From Chara braunii (taxonomy: Eukaryota > Streptophyta > Charophyceae > Charales > Characeae), in contig BFEA01000090.1 in NCBI GenBank assembly GCA_003427395.1, forward strand, positions 1,514,864 through 1,548,517: a stretch of DNA of 33,654 nucleotides. Reading direction: 5' to 3'. The notes under the pieces were generated by a model, which did no database searches, was not told where the DNA came from, and saw nothing but the letters and a program-made list of their open reading frames with translations. Position numbers and translations under genes: made by a program. Of the stretch, positions 20,050 to 30,129 are shown one piece after another (positions within the stretch are counted from its first letter, which is position 1; every line of letters begins with the position of its first letter).

Positions 20050-20275
20050 TCAGATAGGTTTTGGCGGCCGACTGTTCGTAACAAGTCTTGGGGAGGCCCG
20101 CCTCTCACATACGGAAGGGATGTGAGACACCACTCATCATTTGATAAAACCAAGAAGGATCTTAAAAAAAAAACTCTGGCTGGAAACAAAAAGCAAACCG
20201 AGCTGACCCGTTTTGGTTTTATGAAACGATGACTGGCGCTAGACCACCAGTACTTCCGCAAGTTGCGGCTTTTTN

Positions 20276-20306
<31 letters not shown>

Positions 20307-21380
20307 GGCCACAGCTCGGCCGGCCAAAAAAAAAAAAAAGTTGTGACGCCTCCACTTAAGTGAATTTATACGAGCGTCCCAGGGACCTTGTCCCACTAGC
20401 AGCTTTGAGCCAGGTCCTTGTTGGGTTTTCAACCCCGAGTGACGCCGTGCGACACGGGAGATGCGATCTGTTCTGAAAATGACGTGGTTGATTTTAGTTG
20501 TCTTGCTATGCCCTCCAAAATCGCCTATTTTCTTTCATCAAAACCATGGAAAAAATTGTCTCTCTGTATTACAACGCCCCCTACCCTTGCCCATTCACGT
20601 TGAACTAGCTCTCCCCTTTTTCCGTCTCAGCTAGCTCAACGCTCCTATATTGCCTCAATCGTTTTTTTCTTTCTTTTTTTTGTTTTGTGTGTTGTCAGTA
20701 TTGGCAGTGCCAGACCGTTTCAGTTTATCAGCTATTCGTGGTATTATTGCATCCCGTTTCACACACTTACCTGTGCTGCATCAGGTCGTCGGCTGTATGG
20801 TGGCCGCAATACTGTCCACATTCATGTGGACGAGCAGCCTTGGTGATATCGAAGAACCCCACGGCAGCCCATGCAACGTCGAAACCATATGCCAGAAACG
20901 ACTAACCTTCCTCCTTTGGCATTGGCCGTCATGAATTCCCTCGTTCATTAAAAAAAAAACCTCGTTCCCGCACTCACTCGTCACACGTGATGTACAGTCA
21001 ACATATGACAAAATCAAATTGATTGAAAGTTTTGAAACCGCAAAAGGACTATGCACAATAGCAAGGATTTTTTTCGCAAAGAAAAGCGGTTCCATAATGG
21101 TTTCGATCACCGCCAGGTGCTCCTCCTCGGGGGCGCTTCTTCACCTCACATTCCTTCACGTACACGAACGCACACTACCCACCATTAACCCTCCTCCGCC
21201 GCTGCACCGGCATCCGTGAACGCCGGCTGCGACGTTGGTTCCAGAACGAGCACTGAGACACTGCCACGCCAGGTTTGCAACTTGCCTGAGGTACTGAATA
21301 AGCAAGCAAGGGCAAGGGCCGTGACGCCGTTGACGGTCGTCGTGCTACTCTAGAATGACATGATTGGTCGAGAGGCCTCC
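20050..21380. other. Unassigned stretch
   Basis: No gene recognised. It has an A-run (20276-20303, next to an N) joined to GGGGG, and two A-runs near 20950 and 21390. The frame at 20650-20934 (94 codons) opens with a hydrophobic segment that resembles a signal peptide, but it lies over a T-rich tract and has no domain. Confidence 0.4.
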
Positions 21381-21469
21381 CAGGGTCTTTGAAAAAAAAA
21401 GCAAAAAAAAAAGGCCTCCTGAGTCTAGTAGTGTATAGATTGGCTCATCCGGGCCTCAGCCCTCCTCTG

Positions 21470-21535
21470 TGCAAGCACGGATTTGAACCGGCGGCCTTGG
21501 CCCCAGGAGGCAAGTCTCTTAACCACTACAGCCAG
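21470..21535 (-). repeat. tRNA-like SINE head, minus strand
   Basis: On the minus strand, GGCTGTAGTGGTTAAGAG (from 21533) resembles an A box, and GGTTCAAATCC (21489-21479) is a perfect B-box match. The spacing is tRNA-like. No matching acceptor stem or CCA-end context is seen. The sequence runs on to an A/T-rich tract at 21391-21415. Most likely a tRNA-derived SINE or tRNA pseudogene. Confidence 0.5.
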
Positions 21536-21655
21536 AACACAATGTTCACAAGTGGAACCATACCATACCAGTTGTGATATCCACCCCACCCCTTCAAGGT
21601 TGTAGTGTCCAACTCAACACACACCACACACAACACCACACGGACGCACCACACT

Positions 21656-21733
21656 AACCGGGGCAGAGTAGCTTGAGGAGGCATAGAGAGTGTTAGGGCG
21701 TGCTCTTGCGAGTGGCGTTCAAATCCTGACATG
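21656..21733 (+). repeat. tRNA-like SINE head, plus strand
   Basis: GCAGAGTAGCTTGAGGAGGC has A-box character, and GCGTTCAAATCCTG (21714-21727) matches a B box. The longer gap between them resembles a tRNA with a long variable arm (Leu/Ser type). No clear acceptor pairing. Confidence 0.4.
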
Positions 21734-21984
21734 TCATATAGATAGAATAAATGTCACTCCGCTTACCCCCTTAAACAGCCACTACTACGTTTCACAATGT
21801 AGTCCCAAGTGAGACTATAACCTATATACAACATTCGTCGGGGCCGGGCCCAACAGAGGCCACCGTTGACGATCGCTTTCTCGTTACTGGCCTCCGAAAC
21901 TAGTGGGGCCTTGTCCGCAGCCGATGCATGTGAAAGTTCGTGGTCGTTTATACTGAAACAGTGACATGCGCATACCATTCAGCC

Positions 21985-22040
21985 ACATCGCCCTAGCTCA
22001 ATTGGTACACCCCTTAACTATTCAAATACAGACCCCCCAA
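21985..22040 (+). repeat. tRNA-derived SINE-like head, copy 2
   Basis: CCTAGCTCAATTGGTACACC followed by TTCAAATACAGACCC closely matches the 18372 copy. The A box is at 21994-22005. The B box is lost. It forms an inverted pair with 22150-22196. Confidence 0.6.
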
Positions 22041-22149
22041 AACAATGACACGGGGACAACCTTGATATAGCATCATCGAACTGACCGGTCCAAGGTAATT
22101 CAAAATTGAAGTATTTCACTCATCTGCTTCCAGGGGAGTTATAACTCAG

Positions 22150-22196
22150 TGCGTCTGTATTTCAACAGGTAAGGGGTGTACCAATTTAGCTAGGCC
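22150..22196 (-). repeat. tRNA-derived SINE-like head, copy 3 (inverted)
   Basis: The minus strand reads GCCTAGCTAAATTGGTACAC and CCTGTTGAAATACAGACGC, the same unit as at 18372 and 21985. It lies opposite to copy 2, with about 110 bases between them. Confidence 0.6.
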
Positions 22197-22199
22197 AGT

Positions 22200-22740
22200 T
22201 CGTGTACGGATCCAGTTTTAGTACCGCCTCCAAGGGTTGTATGTAGAGTGGTCACGAGACTTGCTTCGTGAGGCTGAGGGTGCCGGCTCGAGGCCGTGCG
22301 TGCACGGCCGGGGCTGATGCCCTAAACGCACGTTGTCAGGCACATCGGTCCCGCAGGGTACCCTCCAGGCCGCGTTGCGCAAGATTTTGCAGGACTTCGT
22401 CGTAGAGCGCGGTTTGCCACTCCGGATGAATGCGCCAGCCGTACCACTTGCGTCCCCCTACGACATGATAGGGTCACGCGAGGCACAACTTACGTCCACC
22501 CGTCGGATTTGTCATCATCCCTTGAGTAGGCGTATCCCCACCGAGTTACTGAACCACGTGCGAAAGTTTGTCGTATGCAATCGCCGAGGTGACCCAGCCG
22601 AGGGTGTTCCTCGTTCGTTGTAGCATAGGGGGTTCGCGCGGTTAACGCCCCTCAATCGGACCCGCACGTGAATCGACGCATTGGGGGGCTGAGCTCCCAA
22701 GCACGACTCGTCGTCGGTCGACTAGGACGCATTCCACTCA
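22200..22740. other. Unassigned GC-rich stretch
   Basis: No domain recognised in the 96-codon frame at 22333-22623 or its shadows. A perfect stem, GGCCGTGC with GCACGGCC (near 22294-22311), is present. About 24 bases around 22310-22335 recur inverted near 32009-32032 (GGGCATCAGCCCC), hinting at a dispersed repeat. Confidence 0.4.
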
Positions 22741-22969
22741 CCACACGTTACACCAAACAAAAATTAAAATACACACACAAGAACAAAACTCTCCTAGTCC
22801 CTTCAGTATCCAACCCATAACCTTTTAATATGGAGATCGCTTAGGCGTTGTGTGAGAGACTCAAGATAAAACTGTGCGGGCGCTAGGCCTTTCTCATATC
22901 GATTAGCAATGCAAGCATACGCACACAGTCGCAACTATGGAGTACTATGTAGTACCCATAATCATGCGA

Positions 22970-23320
22970 CCCTCGATAGTCTCGAGGGTCACTTTTCGAC
23001 ACTCAAGTGTCGGCTGACACACGGCTTGAGGGGTTAATCTCTCGACGCTAGACAACCGCCAAGGCGATTGATCACCATACCCTCTTTTGCACCCTGCGAA
23101 GAGTGGGTGGTACACAGGTTCCGACATGTGGTGGCAATCAACTCTCGTGGCCTACGAGGCAAGCTCCACCATCCAGTGCCTGGAGAGAAATAAAGGGGTT
23201 TGGTTTTGACGGTTGCCACAGACTACAATGTCCAACCATAAAGCAAAATGCAAAAGGGGTTCTCCCTTCTCTCTCAGTGCAGAACTTGTTTAATCACTAC
23301 GCACGACCTCAATGGGTCGT
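22970..23320. repeat. Cluster of short perfect hairpins
   Basis: Several perfect stems lie in 350 bases. GACCCTCGA pairs with TCGAGGGTC around TAGTC (near 22970-22991). CGACACT pairs with AGTGTCG (near 22998-23013). CTCGT pairs with ACGAG (near 23144-23159). GCACGACC pairs with GGTCGTGC (near 23302-23323). No coding sequence. It may belong to the same non-coding element as the downstream array. Confidence 0.6.
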
Positions 23321-23323
23321 GCG

Positions 23324-23905
23324 GGAACAAGAAACATGATATAAAAGTTATGAGATATGAGACGATCACTCTCACAATCACTGTGTGACTTCCTTCAAAA
23401 ATATATATATGATCATAAGCAAAACCAAGTCTGGAATCCAACTTACAGAACATATATGCAATCACATCAAAGATTCACATCGACAGAGCACACTTTATGC
23501 GGGGTCAACTTCAACCACTCTCTGCACTCACACCCCTTTGTCTTACCCACACAAGCCTCAACCCTTGTCCAACCTTTCAAAATAAACACTCAGTCCTTTT
23601 TAAATGGTCATGTAATAAAGTCCGGGTAAAAACAAAAAAGAAACATTTCAATCCATAGGGCTAAGGCCTTTAGGTTGAGTAGCGAGAATGAATTAGAGCT
23701 AAGCCGGAAACCGACCTGTTATTAAAAGATAACAGTAAAGTGATCTTTCGTAGGATCAGGCCGAACGAATCAAACCTTCAATCGAATCCGTAGACCTGCA
23801 TCACAGTCCAGACCAAAACGGACGAATACTATGTTTAAGGAGGACATGCTCTATGTCGTAGGCCTAACTCCTCTTCTAACTTCTCCCTCACCTTTTTCCC
23901 ATGGG
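23324..23905. other. AT-rich unassigned stretch
   Basis: No gene, RNA or known repeat recognised. Frames of 60-90 codons at 23357-23629 have no domain. Confidence 0.4.
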
Positions 23906-23907
23906 TT

Positions 23908-24125
23908 AAAAAATTACTGAAAATTTCGGCAGTATCTTCCCTAGATAGGAAAGATTGTCAAATCCTTCTTAGCGAAAAATAATTTAACTCTCGAAATTCT
24001 ACAAAATTTCGGTAGCGCTTCTTGTAGGAAAAATGTCTTTTCAGAATTTTCAAGTGTCAAAAAATTACTAACTCTTTCAGATCTGTAAAAATTTCGGCAG
24101 CGCTTCCCATAGGAACAGGAGACTG
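23908..24125 (+). repeat. Degenerate ~84-bp tandem repeat, three units
   Basis: AAATTTCGG(C/T)AG starts at 23921, 24004 and 24089 (spacings 83 and 85). Each is followed by a CTTCC/CTTCT phrase and an A/G-rich phrase with TAGGAA. AAAATTACT recurs at about 23909 and 24060. Non-coding. Confidence 0.65.
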
Positions 24126-24129
24126 CCAA

Positions 24130-24545
24130 GATTTATACAAAGCTGAAAATGCAAAGACAAAGTACAACTATACTTAGGACTAACTTTTGACACTCACTTG
24201 ATTATTAGAACTGAAGATAGTTTACACGATCCCTCTTTGAAAATGGTATCGTGAGCTATCACTACTCCTAACTTCCAGTAAGGTCAGTACTATCATATCC
24301 CAAGTTTCTCTCTCATCATTTTCTCACCTACATATAGCTTCAGCACTCAACGAGCATCTAAAGCGACTAAGTTATCTAAAAGATTACCCCAGAGATAAAC
24401 CTCAAAAACATACATAAGTGAGTGCAACAACATCTCTCGCCAACCCTCAAGCTCCTTTCCATGTCACATGGTTCGTTCAAAAACCCTCGTTATTCTCTTT
24501 TTACCCTTCCTTACATAAGACATAGGATCAGTCAACCCTACTTAT
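24130..24545. other. AT-rich stretch before the hairpin array
   Basis: No gene or repeat recognised. TAAGACATAGGATC near 24516 resembles the unit-head phrase of the array that follows, so array remnants may extend here. Confidence 0.4.
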
Positions 24546-26115
24546 AAATGTCAAATCAACTTATGATGCCCTAACCTGATAAAACAAGTATACGTAAGGC
24601 ATAGGACCAAGCTACATCAACTTATTGTGTGACCAGTTTCTGCCTAGACGATCGATATAAGGCGTATGACCGGGTCACACCAACTTATGGTGAGGCTGGT
24701 CAGCCTGAACGTTCGACATACACAAGGAGTTGAACCTCCTCAACTTGTGAGGGGTCGGTCTTAGCCTAAACAACGACAAAAGGCATATGACCAGAACACA
24801 CCAACTTATGATGTGCCTAGCTAGCCCAAACAACGACATATGGGGTAGAACCAGGCTACCCAACTTATGAGTAGTCCAACCCAGCCTAGACAAAACCACA
24901 TGCGCGAATGACCGAACAACCCGCAACTTATGTGTTTGTCCACCCTTCACAATACAACCATATTCAACGAATAAACATAAGGCATAAAACTCACCACACC
25001 AACTTATGGTGTGATTAGCCTCTGCCTGAACAATTGACTTAAGGCGTATGATCGGGCCGCACCAACTTATTGTGAGGTCGGTCAGCCTGGACATTTGACA
25101 TACACGAAATAACTGAGCCACCTCAACTTATTAGGGGTCCAGCCTCTGCCTGAACAAACGACGAAAGGCATATGACCAGGACACACCAACGTATGATGTG
25201 CCTAACCAGCCCACACGATGACACATAGCGTAGAACTAGGTTACTCAACTTATGAGTAGTCTAACCCGCCTAAGCAAGCAACAAGCGCGTGTGACCGAAA
25301 AACCCGCAACTTATGCGTTCGCCCAGCCTCGGCAACACAACTACATTCAATAAGTAGAGTCATAATCATTATCTGTCTTCAGACGGTTGGTCAGCTAACC
25401 TCAACTCATGAGGATCCCCACCCAAACGTCAGTTATGTTTAGAAAAAAAATGGTCAAGTTTTATATTATTTATCTGTCCTTTGTGTTATCAGGGGCATGG
25501 GACCAACTACCCAATTTATGGATGGGTCAGCCTGCCCAAAGTCACCACTCAATTTTATACTTTGAATCTTATTTTCTCCTGTACTTTATCTGCTACCGGC
25601 TTATATGGCTAGATCTCCCAACTTATGGCATTCAACCTGCCAATGATATACATAGTATATAGCTATATCAAATTGTATATTAAGGTTCCAAATATGTTCG
25701 CGGCTCATGACTTGATCACACCAATTTATGGTGTGACTAGCCTACCAAAACAAGTAAACATAAGGTATGAGACTGATCCACACCAACTTATGTTGTGCTC
25801 AATTTCTACCTAGACAATCAACATAAGGCGTATGACCAGGCCGCACCAACTTATGATGAGACTGGCCAGTTTGAACATTTGGCGTACACAAAGAACTGAA
25901 CCACCTCAACTTATGAGGGGTCCAGCCTTTGCCCGATCAAACGACGAAAGGCATATATCTAGAACACACCAACTTATGGCGTGGGTAGTCAGCCCATACA
26001 ATGACATAAAGCGTAGAACTAGGCTACTCAACTTATGAGTAGTTTAGCCCCGCCTAAACAAGCAACTGGCGCGTGTGACCGAACATCCCGCAACTTATGC
26101 GTTTGCCCAACCTCC
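24546..26115 (+). repeat. Higher-order hairpin array, 23 units of ~60 bp
   Basis: Twenty-three copies of AACTTAT or a one-base variant lie at 24558, 24619, 24682, 24742, 24803, 24862, 24925, 25001, 25064, 25125, 25188, 25247, 25308, 25403, 25513, 25620, 25723, 25785, 25848, 25908, 25971, 26030 and 26092. Most are 59-63 bases apart. Each is flanked by complementary arms that differ between units: CACACC/GGTGTG (25001), CCTC/GAGG (25908), CTACTC/GAGTAG (26030), CGC/GCG (26092). Unit heads carry GGC(A/G)TATGACC; unit tails carry AGCCT and AAACAA. The stem types recur in a fixed six-unit order with a period of about 383 bases. Non-coding as far as I can tell. Confidence 0.9.
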
Positions 26116-26982
26116 GCAACACAACAACAAATAAGGTCACATTTTCATTCTGTCTAAATTCACACAAGTAATCTGAATTCTCATAGACACTTGTTAATTT
26201 AGTCCTTTTTCATATCATGTCCTGAAATGAAAACAATCAAAACTAATAGTTTTCTCAATCATACTTGCAGGTACACAATAGCAAAAGGGTAATATAATTT
26301 ACGGGATGGGATCATACGCCTAAATCGATCGTTATACATGAGTGTTCCCTGCTTTTAGAACCCCGCCTGGGCTCCGACAGAGCTCCCGCAATCGGTGGGT
26401 GGACCTCCCACAAGGTCTTGCTGCGGTCCTACGGGTTGCAATCCCCCTTGCCGCCTTCCTCTCGTAACCTTAGATTAGACTTAGAGTAAGAAGGGCGGAA
26501 AGAGATGTCATTTAGTCTCTCAGATACAGGACGGGTGCTCTCAGACTTGCGTGGGAGGGCCTTGAAGTCTTGAATCACCTGAGGGTCCAACAATGGTGGC
26601 CAAAACGTAGTGAGGATGGCCGAACCACAGCTAATTCCGAAGAAGATGGCCGAACCCACGGCCAAAATGTAGACTAACTGCGCCCAAACGACCCTCAACA
26701 GTGACCCTTTCTGCAATGCCGGCCCATTCCCTCAATCTGCGGCGTCGTTCCGCCTGACCAAACTGCCGTTGTGCAGCCTAGAAAGGCTGCATTCAAATAG
26801 AGCACACCCCCTTGTGCTCTGCTCGAAGTGTAGAGAGAGCGTTAGCAAAACTTCAACAGCAACGTGTAGCACTTAACAACCGTGCACAGCAGCAAGCACA
26901 ACATGGAACAACCAACAGTAACAGCGTAGTCGCAGTATGTTGACGCAGGAAGTAACAGCAATCACTCCTTTCATCATACGGC
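26116..26982. other. Unassigned stretch
   Basis: AT-rich to about 26340, then GC-rich. The minus-strand frame 26429-26716 (95 codons) contains a hydrophobic segment. The DNA beneath it repeats GATGGCCGAAC and GGCCAAAA(C/T)GTAG, which argues for repeat sequence rather than a gene. CAGCAA/ACAGCA phrases start near 26860. Confidence 0.4.
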
Positions 26983-27374
26983 AGTAGCAACCTCCCACAT
27001 TTGGAACAATATTAGTAAACCCCTTAGATATACAGCAGCAACAGCACCGTTCGAACCCAAACCAGCAGCCTGAAAACCTCTCGTAAAACCTTGATAATAA
27101 GCCAAGCTAATACCAGCAGGAACTCGACAGCGTATACAACAGTCCCCCGGCAATAGCAAGAGCCTAAGTTGTGGAACCAGTAGCAACCTCCCACATTTGG
27201 AACAATATCAGTAAACCCCTTAGATATACAGCAGCAACAGCACCGTTCGAACCCAAACCAGCAGCCTGAAAACCTCTCGTAAAACCTTGATGATAAGCCA
27301 AGCTAATACCAGCAGGAACTCGACAGCGTATACAACAGTCCCCCGGCAATAGCAATAGCATAAGTTGTGGAACC
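26983..27374 (+). repeat. 196-bp tandem duplication
   Basis: 26983-27178 and 27179-27374 are direct head-to-tail copies with about four substitutions and no indel. They start AGTAGCAACCTCCCACATTT and end GTTGTGGAACC. The minus-strand frames of about 70 codons that repeat over it (LLLLPGDCCIRCRVPAG) are duplicated with it and have no known domain. Confidence 0.95.
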
Positions 27375-28794
27375 AGCAGCGCAGTGCCCTGCAATCAGCA
27401 CTAGCAGTTCGCCGCTGCTGAGAGTTGTAACAACACCGCCTGAATGCTCAGCAGCAACAGTCCTCTGTAGACAGACCAGCAATGTCCGCATGCTGCAGCC
27501 CAACAGCAAGGTTCGAGCATACCACTTAATCCAACTCAGCCCGCCCCATCCGCTCACTTCATTGGTTGCAAACAGCCTGCTCACTCGCTCTCTCTCTCTC
27601 AAATGCCATCCGTAGTTGACTGTTTGGTTCATCCCGCATCGCCAGTTCTGCCTCCATAGTTCAGTTCCAACGGCAAGGTGCAGACAGACTACACAGTCTA
27701 ACACAACCTGCTGCATACCTTCACTCGGTTGGCTGCGAACAACACAACGGCCACTGCTGGCTTCAAACTCACAGCTGTAATTCAACAGTTTAATGTATCC
27801 ATTAACTGAGTTGGCTGCTGATGTGCAAATTGAGAATGAATCTCCCACTAGAACACGGAAAGATACACCACATATTTTTGTGGTAAACCGAGTAACTTGG
27901 AACCGCCACTTCGACTTTCGGTTCATCCCGTATTGCCAGTTCTGCTAACCAGCCTGAGATGTGTTGCCCTTCTCCACTCAATGTACGAAATAGGACTGAA
28001 TCTTCCTCCAAGACATAAGAGGATGCGCAGCCAGGTACCTTTTCCTTTCCTGCTTTGTTCCCGCTGTGTGTGTGTATACCGTATGTGCATGTAACACCTC
28101 CCCCATACTACCAACGAGGGGTAAAATCACGGTCACAAGGCGGGAAAGAGGATTCTTGCTGCAACGAATTTGGCCGCAATCATGGCCAGATTAACCAATG
28201 AGTGAAAAAAAAAACAGAAAACTAAATAATAATTAAAAAAAAAAAGACAAAAAAAAAGAAAAACGACTACAAGCATCCCGACTAGTAGGCACAACCTCTC
28301 CGCCTCCTCCCACCTTCCTCGTTATACTCTCTTCCTTTCTTCAATCTCATCCTTTGTCCCCTTCGCCAATTTTTTTCTCCTTTCTTCCTGTTCGTTTTCA
28401 GCCCTTCGTTTCCTCCTTGTCTCTTTCCGCTCAGTCCTCCCTTCATGTTTCTACCCCGTAACGCACCTACCTCCGGCCCTATACCTCGGTTCAGACTAAA
28501 CCGGAATCTCGAAGAGGTAGATGTCTACAGCTGATCAGCATGACGGGCAGCAGCACAGCGGGGTCTCGGCCTGGCGCAACAAGATGACCATGAGGATCGA
28601 GGTGGCGGCTCCGGGCGACAATAGTACTTTGAACTCCAGCGTTCACCTAATGTGCTAAATGTGAATGAATCTACCGCTAGTGCACGGGCAAGTGCTGGCT
28701 ACAGGGTGTTTGCGAGCAGCAACGGGTGAGTACTGTCGGCCCTCTTTACTTCCGCTGTGCCCACTATTCACTAGGCTATCCTTCATCATGCACT
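27375..28794. other. Unassigned stretch, CAG-rich then pyrimidine-rich
   Basis: The minus-strand frame 27303-27926 (207 codons) is the longest non-retroelement, non-SSR frame in the window, but shows no domain and overlaps the tandem duplication. TGTAACACC at 28090 resembles an LTR start, without a partner. 28280-28450 is a polypyrimidine-rich stretch. A GCAAATTGAGAATGAATCT motif near 27826 recurs near 28655 and 29284. Confidence 0.4.
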
Positions 28795-28889
<95 letters not shown>

Positions 28890-28890
28890 N

Positions 28891-28979
<89 letters not shown>
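28795..28979. repeat. (TC)n microsatellite
   Basis: About 185 bases of pure TC dinucleotide with one TATC interruption and one N at 28890. The length is likely collapsed or uncertain in assembly. Confidence 0.97.
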
Positions 28980-28984
<5 letters not shown>

Positions 28985-29115
28985 GCCTTCTCTTTCTCCA
29001 GGTACGGACATACCTGGCCATCGATCTTAGCCAGGTTCACCTAATCGGTGGGGGAGACCACTTAGCGTTCAAGGCACGATTACGACCAAGATCACCCTGA
29101 AAAGGCAAGCACAGG

Positions 29116-29201
29116 GATGAGCCTGCTCACGAAAACATGGCTGAATCACGATGGTGACGATGAGCCTGCTCACGAAAACATGGCTGGATCACGATGGTGG
29201 G
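29116..29201 (+). repeat. 43-bp tandem repeat, two units
   Basis: GATGAGCCTGCTCACGAAAA begins at 29116 and 29159. The units differ at about three positions (ATGGCTGAATC against ATGGCTGGATC, and the last bases). Confidence 0.95.
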
Positions 29202-29834
29202 CCCAAGCAACAGAACCACGAAATCTGCAGCGTCAGAATCGGGATGAGCAGCACCAATCCGTCACACTGTCCCCCACCAGAATATGCAAAATGAGAATGA
29301 ATCTGACGCAGAAACGCAGGAAAATATACCACCGAATTTCCTTCCCTGTATCTGCTTTCTGTCAAGCACAGAGCAGCCTCTGACTCACACAGCAGCAAAA
29401 CGGCTACTCTATCGCAGAATCTAACCGCGCCAATCTATTCCTGGTGCCTCAAAACCCCAAGTTAGGCTCTTATCTCGCTCTAATCCATAAAGAAACGAAT
29501 GAGATAAGTGTTTTCTCCTCCTTGCCATATTCTCCTCCCCTTCACCTCGGCGCACTCCCTTCATCTCCTAACTCTAATCCAACTATCGTTTCACTAAAAC
29601 TAAACCCAGATTCGGGGTCGCCATAGCCAACAACCCCAAAGTAGAATCTTCTTCGGCCCGATTTCATCAAATAACGGCCTATATCTCATCTTTTCACCCT
29701 CGTTTCCCCACTCTTCTTCTTCTATTTTGAATGCACCTCGCTCAGACCGACGCCCAGATCCATTTCCCCTCCTTCGGTTCTTTAGGCAGGCCAGCACAGT
29801 TTCCATCTCCTTTCTTCCTCTAGTTCAGCCAGTG
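29202..29834. other. Unassigned stretch
   Basis: No gene recognised. Frames at 29444-29626 (plus, 60 codons) and 29600-29806 (minus, 68 codons) have no domain that I know. Confidence 0.4.
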
Positions 29835-29943
29835 CAGTCTCCTTTGTCTCCCTCGAAGTGGCAGACTCCCTTGTCTCCCTCGAAGTTAACACAACTCCCG
29901 GTGTCAACAGATCAAGGCAACTCCCGGTGCCAACAAATCCCAC
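29835..29943 (+). repeat. Two adjacent short tandem duplications
   Basis: A 27-base unit ending TTGTCTCCCTCGAAGT is doubled (29835-29861, 29862-29888). It is followed by a 26-base unit starting CAACTCCCGGTG, also doubled (29892-29917, 29918-29943). Confidence 0.85.
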
Positions 29944-30129
29944 AGCAGCCTGGCGCAGCTACTCAACAGCTTCAGAGATCTGAGGGAGCTTTGTAGGGGA
30001 CCACCTAGTAGACTGTTCGATTAGTCTTTCGCCCCTATACCCAGGCCCGTCGGACGAGTTCCACAGCAGTGTCGCTGCAGCCTTTGCCCTGGTACCCCTG
30101 ACCCACTGTGCTCGCGGCACAGTTTCCCA

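Noticed and set aside
20650-20934. Secreted protein with signal-like N-terminus
   Set aside because: The hydrophobic start is the translation of a T-rich tract; the rest has no domain.
24675-25121. 148-codon minus-strand frame with repeating HKL and ISWCG phrases
   Set aside because: It arises because unit lengths near 60 bases often keep the frame. The phrases are translations of the AACTTAT hairpin, and the frame is not kept through the array.
24546-26115. CRISPR array
   Set aside because: Units lack constant direct repeats with unique spacers of fixed length. The variable part is the stem, and the context is a eukaryotic repeat region without cas genes.
26429-26716. Small membrane protein on the minus strand
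   Set aside because: The underlying DNA is internally repetitive, and no homology or start context supports a gene.
28090-28520. Second LTR beginning TGTAACACCTCCC
   Set aside because: Only the start resembles plant LTRs. No partner LTR, PBS or PPT was found in the window.
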